A stretch of 53,698 nt of DNA from an uncultured Syntrophobacterales bacterium (GCA_903928915.1 CAIYSL010000110.1:1-53698); one strand, 5' to 3'. Shown: positions 30,170-39,403, numbered from the stretch's first letter. Program-made: numbers and translations. The notes: a model not told the origin generated them from the sequence alone.

Positions 30170-31126
30170 CTACTGCTCCGCGGGGTCCCAGGCAAAGGGA
30201 CGCTCCCGGGCGAAATCCGGTGTGAGCTCCCGGTCGTCCACTTCCTGCGTGATGACCTCCTCGAACCCCATATCGAGGGCGGCGTTGACCACCCGCTCGT
30301 ACTCCGCCCGGCTAACCCGCCGGCCGAGGAGGGGATGGTCCTGCACCGCGGCGACGGGCGTGTACTGGGCCATCAGGCTGAGCGGCACGGAGGCCGAGAC
30401 CCCCTCCCGGATCAGCTTGAGGACCGCCAGGCTGTTTGCCCCGCATCCCGGCAGGACGAGGTGGCGGACCAGGACGCCGCGCGTTGCGACCCCCTCCACG
30501 GTCTCCAGGCCGTCGCCGACCTGGCGGACCATCTCCCTGAGCGCAGCCAGGGCGTGGCGCGGGTAGTCCGCCGCCGCGGAGAAGTTCCGGCCCGCCTCGG
30601 CCAGGCCGTATTTGAAATCGGGCAGGTAGATGTCCACCATCCCGTCGAGCAGCCGGACGATCCGCGCCCGTTCGTAGCCGCCGCAGTTGAACACGAGGGG
30701 CAGGCGGAGCCCCTGCCGGCGGGCAGTGAGAAACGCCGCCATGATCCCCGGCAGGTGCGGGGTCGGCGTAACCGGCTCGACGTTATGGCAGCCGGCGGCC
30801 TCGAGATCAAGCATCACCGCGGCGAGTTGATCCGCGGACACCGCCCTGCCCGACGGGGAATGGCTGATCTGGTGGTTCTGGCAGTAGACGCAGCGGATGT
30901 TGCAGGAGGAGAAAAAGATCGTCCCCGCCCCGCGCGTTCCCGACAGCGGAGGCTCCTCGCCGTAGTGGGGAAGCGCCGAGTGGATGACCATCTCGGTCCC
31001 GAGGCCGCAGAACCCCCGCTCGCCTGCCGTCCGGTCGACCCGGCAGAGCTGCGGGCAGAGGACGCACCGCCTCAGGCTCCTGCCCAGCCCCTCGACCCGC
31101 CGCGCCGCATCCGCATCAGCGTTCAT
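30170..31126 (-). CDS. PflX-type radical SAM protein (PflA homologue)
   Basis: 318 residues. The radical SAM 4Fe-4S cluster motif is CNIRCVYC, within GAGTIFFSSCNIRCVYCQN, which matches the PflX/COG1313 group. An additional N-terminal cysteine set (CVLCPQLC, then GFCGLG) is also typical. The family resembles pyruvate formate-lyase activating enzymes, but its target is not established. No glycyl radical enzyme gene is in the window. ATG at 31126 follows GAGGACGG and lies 9 nt after the patatin gene, so the two form an operon. Confidence 0.88.
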   Translation of the reverse strand: MNADADAARRVEGLGRSLRRCVLCPQLCRVDRTAGERGFCGLGTEMVIHSALPHYGEEPPLSGTRGAGTIFFSSCNIRCVYCQNHQISHSPSGRAVSADQLAAVMLDLEAAGCHNVEPVTPTPHLPGIMAAFLTARRQGLRLPLVFNCGGYERARIVRLLDGMVDIYLPDFKYGLAEAGRNFSAAADYPRHALAALREMVRQVGDGLETVEGVATRGVLVRHLVLPGCGANSLAVLKLIREGVSASVPLSLMAQYTPVAAVQDHPLLGRRVSRAEYERVVNAALDMGFEEVITQEVDDRELTPDFARERPFAWDPAEQ

Positions 31127-31135
31127 ACACCGTCC

Positions 31136-32203
31136 TCACAGCGGCGCCACTACGTCCTTCAGGCGCCCGCTCGCGACCAACTCGAGGAACTCCTCGCCGA
31201 GCGGAGCCGACAACTCCACGGCCCGCCGCCAGTTCGCAATCCTCCGGGCCGGGTCGTCGATGAAGGTCGTGAAATCACCGCGGTCCGGTATCCTGCCGTC
31301 GGGGAGCCGCGCCACGAACCCCTCGGAGGGGCTGACCATGACGACGTTCTCGAGGAACCGCTCGGGGGGGCGTCGGCGCGCGAGGCGCTTGTCCATCCAG
31401 CCGGGAACGATCCGCTCCTGATGGTGGAAGAACAGGACCAGCCCCCCGCCGCGCGTCGCATAATCCTGGTTGATGTTGTAGTCGATCAACCCGCCGTCGC
31501 GGTAGACCCCGTCCGGGGCAGCGAAGATATCCCGCACCCCCGCCACCACGATCGGGATGGCGCCGGAGGCGATCACGGCCGCCTTGAAGTTCACCTCGGA
31601 CAGGGGGACGAAGCGGCCGCGGAATCCCTTGCGCTGACAGAAATCGGGGGGCTGGGGGCCGCAGTAGAAGACGACGCGCTCGGCCATGCAGTGCAGCAGT
31701 GCAGGGTGAACGGCGTTGGCCAAAAAGGCGAGGATGAACCCCGCCTTCTGCACCCAGGGCCGCTCCGCAGCCGTCAGATGCCCGGCCCGGCAGGTCAGGA
31801 CCGCCAGGCGGTACCGCTTGCTCGCCAGGGCGAACGGGAGGGCGTCGTCCTCCACGTAGGCGTTGACGATCCCGATCAGGGACTGGAGGACCGTGGCGGG
31901 GGTGTCATGCCTTCCGTAGCGGGCGGTGATGTAGGCCTCCCTCAGGGCGCGGTAGCTCTTGAGCGCTTCCGGCTGCAGCCACGCCGCAAACCGCCAGGCC
32001 CCTGCCGAGGCGCCGACCAGCCAGACCGGGCGTACCCTTCCCAGCGCTTCCTCCCGCAGGAGGGTGAGATCGAACCCGCTCGCGACCAGCCACCGGGGCC
32101 CTCCCGCAGGGCCGAAATAGGTCCCGATACGGTCCAGGCTGAAACCGCCCGCCCGGATGAGCTCATAGGCAGTCCGGCCCGCTCTGACACGGATGTTATC
32201 CAT
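31136..32203 (-). CDS. Patatin-like phospholipase family protein
   Basis: 355 residues. The serine-aspartate dyad of patatins is visible: Ser66 in the GASAG elbow (VWLVGASAGAW) and Asp236 in YRDGGLIDY. An oxyanion-type glycine run, YFGPAGGPR, precedes it. No signal peptide, so a cytoplasmic or membrane-associated acyl hydrolase is likely. ATG at 32203 is used; the frame extends to 32404 but that part overlaps the promoter region. It is cotranscribed with the PflX gene (9-nt gap). Substrate unknown. Confidence 0.85.
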   Translation of the reverse strand: MDNIRVRAGRTAYELIRAGGFSLDRIGTYFGPAGGPRWLVASGFDLTLLREEALGRVRPVWLVGASAGAWRFAAWLQPEALKSYRALREAYITARYGRHDTPATVLQSLIGIVNAYVEDDALPFALASKRYRLAVLTCRAGHLTAAERPWVQKAGFILAFLANAVHPALLHCMAERVVFYCGPQPPDFCQRKGFRGRFVPLSEVNFKAAVIASGAIPIVVAGVRDIFAAPDGVYRDGGLIDYNINQDYATRGGGLVLFFHHQERIVPGWMDKRLARRRPPERFLENVVMVSPSEGFVARLPDGRIPDRGDFTTFIDDPARRIANWRRAVELSAPLGEEFLELVASGRLKDVVAPL

Positions 32204-32316
32204 ATCCCCTGTTCCCGAAGGCGGTAAGCCCGTCGCGGAGCGGGAAGGCTCCCGCAGAGCGGATCCGCGTACCGTCGCCGTGCCCTGCCGCAGCCGGTTC
32301 GTTCCCGCAAATGGCC

Positions 32317-32345
32317 TTGACAGGGCCGGAGGCGTCTTGTAGATT
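32317..32345 (+). promoter_or_regulatory. Promoter of proA-nadD
   Basis: TTGACA (32317-32322) and TAGATT (32340-32345) with a 17-nt spacer, facing proA about 165 nt downstream. No other gene lies between them. Confidence 0.6.
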
Positions 32346-32374
32346 ATCGCCGTCCGCCGCCCGGCCGATGGCGG

Positions 32375-32404
32375 TTTGTATCCGAACCGCTTCGGGTTTG
32401 TCAA
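32375..32404 (-). promoter_or_regulatory. Putative promoter of the patatin-PflX operon
   Basis: On the minus strand TTGACA (32399-32404) is followed after 18 nt by TACAAA (32375-32380). It diverges from the proA promoter 30 nt away, so a regulator bound between them could affect both. Confidence 0.45.
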
Positions 32405-32509
32405 CGGATTTGTGGCCCTCCGCCCGGCTCAGCGCGCGACGGCCAGATTCCTCCCGGCCGCTGCCGAGACAGGCCCCGCTTGCGGGAGAGCGAATAAAGG
32501 AAACGACTG

Positions 32510-33769
32510 ATGGCGGAGATCGGATTACAGATCGCCGAGATGGGCAGGCAGGCCCGGCGGGCATCCACGCTCCTGGCGAAGACCTCCACGGCCCTCAAGA
32601 ACCGGGCGCTCCTGGCGATGGCCGACGCCCTGGTCGCCCGGACGGAAGTGATCGTCCGGGAAAACGCCCGCGATCTCTCCGCGGCCCGCGCGGGCGGTCT
32701 CTCCGCCGCGCTGATCGACCGTCTGACCCTCACCGGCACAACCATCGCGGGGATCGCCCGGGGCATCGCCGAGGTTGCGGCGCTTCCCGACCCGGTGGGA
32801 ACGGTGGCCTCCCTCTGGCGCCGGCCCAACGGCCTGACCGTGGGCCGGATGCGGATCCCGCTCGGGGTGATCGGCATCATCTACGAATCCCGCCCGAACG
32901 TCACCGCCGACGCAGCCGCCCTCTGCCTCAAGTCGGGCAACGCCGTCATCCTCCGCGGCGGCTCCGAGGCGATCCATTCGAACCTGGCCATCGGCGCCAT
33001 CCTCCGGGAGGTTCTCCGGGACCTTTCGCTTCCCGAGGCGGCAATCCAGATCGTCCCCACGACCGACCGGGAGGCCGTCACGGAACTGCTCAAACTCGAG
33101 GAGTTCATCGACGTGATCATCCCTCGCGGCGGGGAGGAGCTGATCCGCGCCGTGGTCCGGGACTCCCGGATCCCGGTGATCAAGCACTACAAAGGGGTTT
33201 GCCACGTCTTCGTCGATGCGGGGGCGGATATCCCGATGGCCCTGCGGATCTGCCTGAACGCAAAGACGCAGCGGCCGGGGGTCTGCAACGCCATGGAGAC
33301 GCTGCTCGTCCACGAGCAGATCGCCCCCCGCTTCCTGCCGGAGGCGGCCAAGGAGCTGCGGGCGGCCGGCGTCCGCCTGCGGGGATGCGAGCGGACGCGG
33401 GCGATCCTGCCGGATGCCGAGGCGGCCACCGAGGCGGACTGGTCGGCCGAGTACCTCGACCTGATCCTCGCGGTGCGGGTGGTCCGCGATCTCGACGAGG
33501 CGATCGCCCACATCGAGGCCTACGGGTCTCTCCATACGGAGGCGATCGTCACCGAGAGTTACGAGCGCGCGCAGCGCTTCCTGAGCGAGGTCAACTCCTC
33601 CACGGTCCTGGTCAACGCCTCCACCCGGTTCAGCGACGGCTACGAACTGGGGCTGGGGGCGGAGGTAGGCATCAGCACGACCAAGCTGCACGCCTTCGGA
33701 CCGATGGGCCTCGAAGAGCTGACGACGACCAAATTCATCATCTACGGGAACGGCCAGGTGAGGGTATGA
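32510..33769 (+). CDS. proA: Gamma-glutamyl phosphate reductase
   Basis: Reduces gamma-glutamyl phosphate to glutamate semialdehyde with NADPH in proline synthesis. The 419-residue length is standard. The catalytic cysteine is in [16 protein letters not shown], preceded by [12 protein letters not shown]; the NADPH-binding region includes [20 protein letters not shown] at 32510 has AAGGA 8 nt upstream. The partner kinase gene proB is not next to it. The stop lies 4 nt before the nadD start, indicating an operon. Confidence 0.97.
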   Translation: MAEIGLQIAEMGRQARRASTLLAKTSTALKNRALLAMADALVARTEVIVRENARDLSAARAGGLSAALIDRLTLTGTTIAGIARGIAEVAALPDPVGTVASLWRRPNGLTVGRMRIPLGVIGIIYESRPNVTADAAALCLKSGNAVILRGGSEAIHSNLAIGAILREVLRDLSLPEAAIQIVPTTDREAVTELLKLEEFIDVIIPRGGEELIRAVVRDSRIPVIKHYKGVCHVFVDAGADIPMALRICLNAKTQRPGVCNAMETLLVHEQIAPRFLPEAAKELRAAGVRLRGCERTRAILPDAEAATEADWSAEYLDLILAVRVVRDLDEAIAHIEAYGSLHTEAIVTESYERAQRFLSEVNSSTVLVNASTRFSDGYELGLGAEVGISTTKLHAFGPMGLEELTTTKFIIYGNGQVRV

Positions 33770-33773
33770 ACGC

Positions 33774-34427
33774 ATGAAGTGGGGACTTTTTGGAGGAACC
33801 TTTGATCCGATCCACATCGGCCATCTGCGGTGCGCCGAGGAGGTGATGGAGATGTTCGACCTCAACCGGATCATCTTCGTCCCGGCGTCCCGGCCGCCGC
33901 ACAAGATCAACGCCGCGATCACGGCGTTCTACCACCGCGAACAGATGATCCGGCTGGCCATCGAGGGGAATCCGGCCTTCTCCTTCTCCGACGTGGAAAA
34001 TCGGCGGGCCGGGACCTCCTACTCCGTGGAGACGGTGGAATACCTCCTGGACAAGTACCGGCTGGAAAACCTCGAACTGTTTTTCATCCTCGGGCAGGAC
34101 GCCTTCCACGCCATCCGGACCTGGAAGGACTGGGAACGGCTTCTGACGATGTGCAACTTCACCGTCATGACCCGCCCCGGGTACGAGAACAAGGGGCTCG
34201 ACGCGATCCTGACGCCGGAATTCGCCTCCCGGTTCACCTATGACGAGGCAACCAGGGGGTTTCGCGGGCCTGCCGGACAGTCGATCTTCTTCCGCGAGGT
34301 CACCTTCCTCGACATCGCCTCGAGCACCATCCGCCGGCGCGCCGGAGAGGGGAAGACGATCACCTACCTCGTCCCCGACGCCGTCCGCCACTACATCGTC
34401 AAGAATTCGCTCTACCGGGAGCCCTGA
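33774..34427 (+). CDS. nadD: Nicotinate-nucleotide adenylyltransferase
   Basis: Adenylates nicotinate mononucleotide in NAD synthesis. 217 residues, normal length. The nucleotidyltransferase signature [12 protein letters not shown] sits at residues 6-17 and the C-terminal motif IASSTIRRR near residue 181. ATG at 33774 is 4 nt past the proA stop. Linkage of proA and nadD, commonly with a ribosome-silencing factor gene after them, is frequent in related bacteria; that third gene is absent here. Confidence 0.96.
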   Translation: MKWGLFGGTFDPIHIGHLRCAEEVMEMFDLNRIIFVPASRPPHKINAAITAFYHREQMIRLAIEGNPAFSFSDVENRRAGTSYSVETVEYLLDKYRLENLELFFILGQDAFHAIRTWKDWERLLTMCNFTVMTRPGYENKGLDAILTPEFASRFTYDEATRGFRGPAGQSIFFREVTFLDIASSTIRRRAGEGKTITYLVPDAVRHYIVKNSLYREP

Positions 34428-34507
34428 CGGTCACTGACAAACGCCACCGCAGGATGGAAAAGGACTGACGCCGGGAGGGATTCCAATCCTCCCAATAGCC
34501 ACAGCCT

Positions 34508-34639
34508 GCGACGGGGAAATCGCATCTCGGAAGCACGCATTGGAGATTTTTCGGGGCCCCCTGCCCCCGCAGCGGAGCGAGGAGGCGCAGGGTCGGAAAA
34601 TGTCCAGCGGGCGGAGAGATTGCGATTTCCAGCGGTCGC
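34508..34639. repeat. 132-nt imperfect palindrome (possible dispersed element or structured RNA)
   Basis: Nested inverted arms run from outside in. The outermost pair is GCGAC (34508-34512) with GTCGC (34635-34639). Next is GGAAATCGCATCTC (34515-34528) with GAGATTGCGATTTCC (34616-34630), then GGAGATTTTTCGG (34542-34554) with TCGGAAAATGTCC (34593-34605). The innermost is CCCTGC (34559-34564) with GCAGGG (34587-34592). A separate GGGAGG/CCTCCC hairpin lies just before it at 34473-34493. The 251-nt gap between nadD and panE has no convincing gene. Confidence 0.6.
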
Positions 34640-34678
34640 GCGGGTATCCATGGGGGATAAGCTGCGGTAACGGCGGCA

Positions 34679-35602
34679 TCACGTCGTCTTACTCTTCAGC
34701 GCGGCGTACAGCTCTTCGTGCAGGGGCAGCGGGACCCCGAGGCTGCGCCCGGCCCGGACGGCGAACCCGATGAACAGCTCCAGCTCGTTTCGCCTTCCCT
34801 TGGCGAAGTCGAGCTGCAGCGACGACTTGGTCGCCGGCGGGAACTTCTCCACCGTGGCGATGCCGCGGCCGACGCTGTCGGCGGGGAGGGCAACCCCCTT
34901 TGCCCGGGCGAGGCGCTCCACCTCCGCCATCAGCCCCCGGACCATCTGCCCGGCCTTCGCGTCGGCCATCACCTCGCCGAAGCTCAGCCCCGTCAGCGAC
35001 GTCACCCCGGCCATCGGGCTGACGAAGAGGTACTTCGTCCAGAGGGGAACGGCGATCGCATCCGAAAGCGCGCAATCGATCCCGGCATCCCGCAGAAAGG
35101 ACTCCAGCGGCCGGCACCGGTCGATCCGACCGTCGTCGGGCCCGAACACCAGTTGGCAGCTTCCGCCCACCTGGCGGACCACGCCCGGGGCCTCGACGAA
35201 GGAGGAGATGTAGACCAGCCCGCTCAGGACGTCGCCCGCCGGGACGATCGCCCGGAGCCGTTCCGCGATATCCACCCCGTTGAGGACCGGCAGGAGCAGC
35301 GTAGCCGTAGTGAGCAGCGGGGCAAGCCGGGCTGCGGCAGCCTCCAGGTCGTACTCCTTCACCGCGAACAGGACCAGGTCGCAGGGTCCCACCTCGGCCG
35401 GGTCGTCCGTCGCCGCATCGGGGGCGACCCGCTCCTCCCCCGCTACCGTCTTGAGCAGGAGCCCCTGCTGCCGGATCGCGGCGAGGTGGACGCCCCGGGC
35501 GATGAAGGCCACGCTGTGCCCAGGCGTTCCGGCGTACGCCCGGGCCAGCCTGCCGCCGAAATATCCCCCTACCCCCCCCAGACCGACGACCGCAACCCGC
35601 AT
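34679..35602 (-). CDS. panE: Ketopantoate reductase family protein
   Basis: 307 residues of the ApbA/PanE family, which reduces 2-dehydropantoate to pantoate with NADPH for coenzyme A synthesis. The N-terminal Rossmann motif is VAVVGLGGVGGYFGG. The catalytic lysine is in LWTKYLFVSPMAGVTSL, and the C-terminal half carries the conserved LQLDFAKGRRNELE segment. ATG at 35602 has AAAGGGG about 9 nt upstream. It is convergent with nadD across the palindromic element. Many genomes have several paralogues, so true PanE activity is probable but not proven. Confidence 0.88.
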   Translation of the reverse strand: MRVAVVGLGGVGGYFGGRLARAYAGTPGHSVAFIARGVHLAAIRQQGLLLKTVAGEERVAPDAATDDPAEVGPCDLVLFAVKEYDLEAAAARLAPLLTTATLLLPVLNGVDIAERLRAIVPAGDVLSGLVYISSFVEAPGVVRQVGGSCQLVFGPDDGRIDRCRPLESFLRDAGIDCALSDAIAVPLWTKYLFVSPMAGVTSLTGLSFGEVMADAKAGQMVRGLMAEVERLARAKGVALPADSVGRGIATVEKFPPATKSSLQLDFAKGRRNELELFIGFAVRAGRSLGVPLPLHEELYAALKSKTT

Positions 35603-35942
35603 GACGCACACCCCTTTCCCGGCCCCCCGGACCGTCGTGACCGCCTCGTTCCGTTCCGGTCCTTACCGCCGCCGGTCCCGGTTGTCAATCCGATCCTGAA
35701 GCCGGGGTCCGGGTGGCGATCCGGTTAGGCCGTGCGCACCGCCGATCCGGCGCGGCCCGGCCGTTTTTCGGTCGCAGGAAGGCCAGGCGCGCGGTGCGGC
35801 TGCTCTCCGCAGAGAACCCGGGTCACCGCCAGGGTCCGATACGGGTTGACAGCAGGCGCGGTTCTCTGTCAGTATTCCCCGCAAGAGCGCTCGTGCCGCC
35901 GCGCACGGCGGGCTCACCGGTTCGCAGCGGAGGAATGTGCAG
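35603..35942. other. Intergenic region between divergent panE and PilZ genes
   Basis: No gene seen in this 340-nt stretch. A promoter-like TTGACA at 35846-35851 has CAGTAT (35870-35875, 18-nt spacing) as the best -10. It points to the PilZ gene, whose Shine-Dalgarno GGAGG lies 9 nt before its ATG. Confidence 0.4.
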
Positions 35943-36581
35943 ATGTCCATAAAACCAGGCACTTCGGTCGAAATAACGCTCGACCGCTCGTCTGAGGAGG
36001 GAGAACCCCTGCGCGCCCATGTGTACGAAGTGGAGGGGAAGCGGCTGATCCTCTCCCAGACGACGCCGCCGATCACCCCTCCCCGGGGTCTGTATGTGAC
36101 CTATGTGGTCGAACAGGGAGACAAGGCGCGGCGCATGGGCTTTTCTGCCGCAGTCTCGGCATTGGAAGAGCGGTACGCCCTTGCGTCGGGCACGCAGGTA
36201 CCCGCCGTCATCGTGGAGAGGAAGGGGAAGCCGGAAGAGGCGAGCCTCCGCAAGGGATTTCGCATCCGCACACCGAGCGACAGCGGGCTTAGCCTCACGA
36301 TCGGGGGGAGACGGTACGTCATCTACGACATCTCCCTGACGGGGATGAATTTCATCCAGCCGCTCGCGGAGCCCGCCTTCAAGGCCCCCCAACCGCTGGA
36401 AGGACGGTTCACGATCGACGGGCAGCGGTATCCCCTTACGGTCCGCGTGGTCAGGGTGGTGGAAGCGGCCGGGGCGCGGCGGGTCGCGGTGGCATTCCTG
36501 AACACCCTCAGGGAGATGCAGCCCATCCTGAGCAGGAAGATCCTGCTGCTGGAGCGGCGGGAATTGAGCGGTCAGGGATAG
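35943..36581 (+). CDS. PilZ domain protein (putative cyclic di-GMP receptor)
   Basis: 212 residues. The C-terminal half is a PilZ domain with both ligand motifs: RKGFR (Arg103, Arg107; RxxxR) and DISLTG (Asp129 to Gly134; DxSxxG). The N-terminal half (1-100) resembles the YcgR-like N-domain that often precedes PilZ. ATG at 35943 is chosen over a GTG six bases upstream because GGAGG is 9 nt away. It stands 153 nt before the beta-helix/glmM pair on the same strand, but an apparent promoter lies between. Confidence 0.8.
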   Translation: MSIKPGTSVEITLDRSSEEGEPLRAHVYEVEGKRLILSQTTPPITPPRGLYVTYVVEQGDKARRMGFSAAVSALEERYALASGTQVPAVIVERKGKPEEASLRKGFRIRTPSDSGLSLTIGGRRYVIYDISLTGMNFIQPLAEPAFKAPQPLEGRFTIDGQRYPLTVRVVRVVEAAGARRVAVAFLNTLREMQPILSRKILLLERRELSGQG

Positions 36582-36662
36582 CCGCAAGCAGGGTCCCGGT
36601 TTCTTGCCTGACCCGCCCCCCGCCCGCACAGCCTCCCCGCGGAGAACGAGAACATTTTTCTG

Positions 36663-36691
36663 TTGACCTGCCGGCAGGTAGTTAGTAGAAG
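36663..36691 (+). promoter_or_regulatory. Promoter with a palindromic operator-like spacer
   Basis: TTGACC (36663-36668) and TAGAAG (36686-36691) are 17 nt apart. A perfect 14-nt palindrome, ACCTGCCGGCAGGT (36666-36679), overlaps the -35 and the spacer, as expected for a repressor site. It lies 43 nt before the beta-helix gene. Confidence 0.45.
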
Positions 36692-36734
36692 AGGCTAATT
36701 TCTTTCCAGAAACGCGTCACCCTCAGGAGGCGAA

Positions 36735-37985
36735 ATGGACGGTGCGCCGAAATCCACGGAACAGATACGCCTGCTGCTGCACAAGGCGGTCGATATCCCC
36801 AATCCCCTGACGGTCCATATCGGGGAGGAGGTGCAGATCGATCGGATCTCGGGCAGGGGGGTGAGGATCTATCCGGGATGCAGGATCACCGGGGCGAAGA
36901 CGGTGATATCCGCCGGCTGCCAGCTCGGCGCCGAGGCCCCGGCGACGGTGGATGACTGCCTGCTCGGGCCGCAGGTGGAGCTGCGGGGCGGCTTCTTCAG
37001 CAATGCCGTGTTTCTCGAGAAGGCGCGCATGGGGATCGGCGCCCAGGTGCGCGAGGGAACGATTCTCGAGGAAGAGGCCAGCGGCGCACAGTGCGTCGGG
37101 TTGAAGCAGACCATTCTGTTCCCTTTCGTCACCCTCGGGAGCTTGATCAACTTCTGCGACTGTCTGATGGCCGGGGGCACCAGCCGCAGGAACCACAGCG
37201 AAGTGGGCAGTTCCTACGTCCATTTCAACTACACGCCCAATCAGGACAAGGCAACGGCCTCCCTGATCGGCGATGTGCCCCGGGGGGTCATGCTGAATCA
37301 GCCGCCGATATTTCTGGGCGGCCAGGGGGGAATGGTCGGGCCGCTCAGGATCGGGTACGGCAACGTCGTCGCCGCCGGCACGATCCTGCGGAGGGATTGC
37401 CCGGAAGAGAACCGGCTGATCACCGCCCCCGCTTCCGTCGGCAAGACCACGGAGTTCATCCCGGGGTCCTATCCCGACAGCGGACGCGTCCTCGGGAACA
37501 ATTGCCTGTACCTGGCAAACCTGGCGGCCCTCGAAGCATGGTACCTGCATGTCCGGGAATCGTACTTTGCGGCGCAGGAATTCGGTGCGCTCGTCTCGGC
37601 AGGCGCCCGGGAGCAGCTTACCCGCGCCCGGCAGGAGCGGCTCACGCGGCTGCGGGACGTGGCGGAGACGCTCCTGTCGCCGTCCTCCCCCGAGCGGGGG
37701 CAGCCCGCGCGGCAGGAGGAGCGGCAGGCGTTTGCCGCAGCGGTCCGCCGGCTGGAAGGTCTGGCGGCCGAGGGCCTCCGCAGCGAGGCAACCGACAGGG
37801 CGGCCGAGGAATTTCTGCGGGCCTTTCACCGGGCCGCCGGGAGCGGCAGGGGGAGCTACATCGAAGCGATCCAGGGGCTGCCCCCCGCGGTATCCGCCCA
37901 GGGCGTGACCTGGCTGCACGGGATCGTGGCCGACTGGTGCGCGCAGGTATCGGGGGCGGTCCCGGCCCTGAACCTGTTCAGATGA
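36735..37985 (+). CDS. Left-handed beta-helix protein related to the GlmU acetyltransferase half
   Basis: 416 residues. Residues about 25-260 carry hexapeptide-repeat features and closely resemble the GlmU/UDP-GlcNAc pyrophosphorylase-type beta-helix (VGSSYVHFNYTPNQDKATAS, VGPLRIGYGNVVAAGT). No N-terminal nucleotidyltransferase domain exists. The last 150 residues are helical and rich in Arg, Ala and Glu, with no family I recognise. ATG at 36735 follows AGGAGG. The stop lies 38 nt before glmM, so the pair is likely an operon that supplies or modifies amino-sugar phosphates. Acetyltransferase activity is an inference. Confidence 0.78.
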   Translation: MDGAPKSTEQIRLLLHKAVDIPNPLTVHIGEEVQIDRISGRGVRIYPGCRITGAKTVISAGCQLGAEAPATVDDCLLGPQVELRGGFFSNAVFLEKARMGIGAQVREGTILEEEASGAQCVGLKQTILFPFVTLGSLINFCDCLMAGGTSRRNHSEVGSSYVHFNYTPNQDKATASLIGDVPRGVMLNQPPIFLGGQGGMVGPLRIGYGNVVAAGTILRRDCPEENRLITAPASVGKTTEFIPGSYPDSGRVLGNNCLYLANLAALEAWYLHVRESYFAAQEFGALVSAGAREQLTRARQERLTRLRDVAETLLSPSSPERGQPARQEERQAFAAAVRRLEGLAAEGLRSEATDRAAEEFLRAFHRAAGSGRGSYIEAIQGLPPAVSAQGVTWLHGIVADWCAQVSGAVPALNLFR

Positions 37986-38023
37986 CGCTCCCGGAGAGCC
38001 GGGAGCGGAGAGGGAGACGCTGT

Positions 38024-39376
38024 ATGGGGGTACTGTTCGGCACCGACGGAATACGCGGAGAAGCAAACCGCTATCCCATGAACGCGGAGATCGCCTTTGG
38101 CGTCGGCCAGGCCATGGCGCACCTGTTCCGGAAGAACGGCCATCGCGCCCGGGTCATCATCGGGAAGGACACCCGCATTTCCGGCTACATGCTGGAAAGC
38201 TCACTGGAGGCGGGCATCACCTCCATGGGGGGATATCCCTATCTGGTCGGCGTGCTGCCCACCCCAGGGATCGCCTTCGTCACGCAGAGCATGCGCGCCG
38301 ACGCGGGCGTCGTCATCTCCGCCTCCCATAACCCGTACCAGGACAACGGCCTGAAGATCTTCAGCGGCGACGGGTACAAGCTCACCGACGCCCAGGAAGA
38401 GGTCATCGAGGACCTGATCCTCAACCGGAAACTCAACGACCTCCTGCCGCCGGCACGGGAAATGGGAAAGGCCGCCCGCATCGAAGACGTGAACGGCAGG
38501 TACATCGTCTTTTTGAAAAACACCTTTCCCCGCACCCTTTCGATGGAACGGATGAAGATCTGCCTGGATACGGCCAACGGCGCCACCTACCGGGTGGCGC
38601 CTGATGCGTTCAGCGAGCTCGGCGCCGATGTGGAGGTCATCCACAACACGCCCGACGGCACCAACATCAACGACCGCTGCGGCTCCCAGCATACCCAGAG
38701 TCTGAAAGCGCGGGTGCTCGAACGGGGGGCCGCCATCGGGCTGGCCTTCGACGGGGACGGCGACCGCCTGATCGCCGTGGATGAAACCGGCCGCGAGATC
38801 ACGGGGGACCAGATTCTCCTGATCTGCGCCACCATGCTCCAGCGGGACGGCAGGCTGCGGAACGACCTGCTCGTCAGCACGGTGATGAGCAACCTCGGCC
38901 TGATCGTCGCGTGCCGGAGGTACGGCATCAGGCACCACGCCGCCAAGGTCGGGGACCGGTACGTGCTGGAGGACATGCAGCGCCTGGGCGCGATCATCGG
39001 AGGCGAAGACGCGGGGCACATGATTTTCCTCGAGCACCACACCACGGGCGACGGGATCATCGCCGCCATGCAGCTTATCGCCGCCATGATCCGGGAGGGC
39101 AAGCCGCTTTCCGAACTGGCCCGCCGGATGGATGTCTATCCCCAGAAGCTGATCAACGTGGACGTCACGCGCAAACCCGACATTTCCACAGTCCCCCGGA
39201 TCAGGGAGGTCATCAGGCAGGTGGAGCAGGAACTCCGCGACGAAGGGCGTGTCCTGGTCCGGTACTCCGGCACCCAGAACATGTGCCGCGTCATGGTGGA
39301 AGGGCCGTCGATCGAGGCGACGGAGCGCTACTGCCGGCAGATCGCCGCCGTCGTGCAGGAAACCATCGGCACGTGA
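38024..39376 (+). CDS. glmM: Phosphoglucosamine mutase family protein
   Basis: Interconverts glucosamine-6-phosphate and glucosamine-1-phosphate on the route to UDP-GlcNAc. 450 residues, normal length. The start MGVLFGTDGIRGEAN is typical. The phosphoserine is Ser101 in ISASHNP, the Mg site is DGDGDR, and the phosphate-binding loop near the C-terminus is RYSGTQNMCR. ATG at 38024 follows GGAGAGGGAGACG; the frame extends to 37091 inside the beta-helix gene, but that part is not coding. The QN in the loop replaces the common EP, so a phosphomannomutase-like specificity cannot be excluded. Confidence 0.92.
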   Translation: MGVLFGTDGIRGEANRYPMNAEIAFGVGQAMAHLFRKNGHRARVIIGKDTRISGYMLESSLEAGITSMGGYPYLVGVLPTPGIAFVTQSMRADAGVVISASHNPYQDNGLKIFSGDGYKLTDAQEEVIEDLILNRKLNDLLPPAREMGKAARIEDVNGRYIVFLKNTFPRTLSMERMKICLDTANGATYRVAPDAFSELGADVEVIHNTPDGTNINDRCGSQHTQSLKARVLERGAAIGLAFDGDGDRLIAVDETGREITGDQILLICATMLQRDGRLRNDLLVSTVMSNLGLIVACRRYGIRHHAAKVGDRYVLEDMQRLGAIIGGEDAGHMIFLEHHTTGDGIIAAMQLIAAMIREGKPLSELARRMDVYPQKLINVDVTRKPDISTVPRIREVIRQVEQELRDEGRVLVRYSGTQNMCRVMVEGPSIEATERYCRQIAAVVQETIGT

Positions 39377-39403
39377 CGCAGCCGCCGCGCGGCGCGGGGT
39401 ACC

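Noticed and set aside
34412-34651. A 79-codon minus-strand frame in the nadD-panE gap
   Set aside because: It is the translation of the palindromic element, basic and without a convincing ribosome site or family.
37091-38023. Upstream extension of the glmM frame inside the beta-helix gene
   Set aside because: Family start MGVLFGTDGIRG at 38024 has a good ribosome site, and the upstream part overlaps a recognisable gene in another frame.
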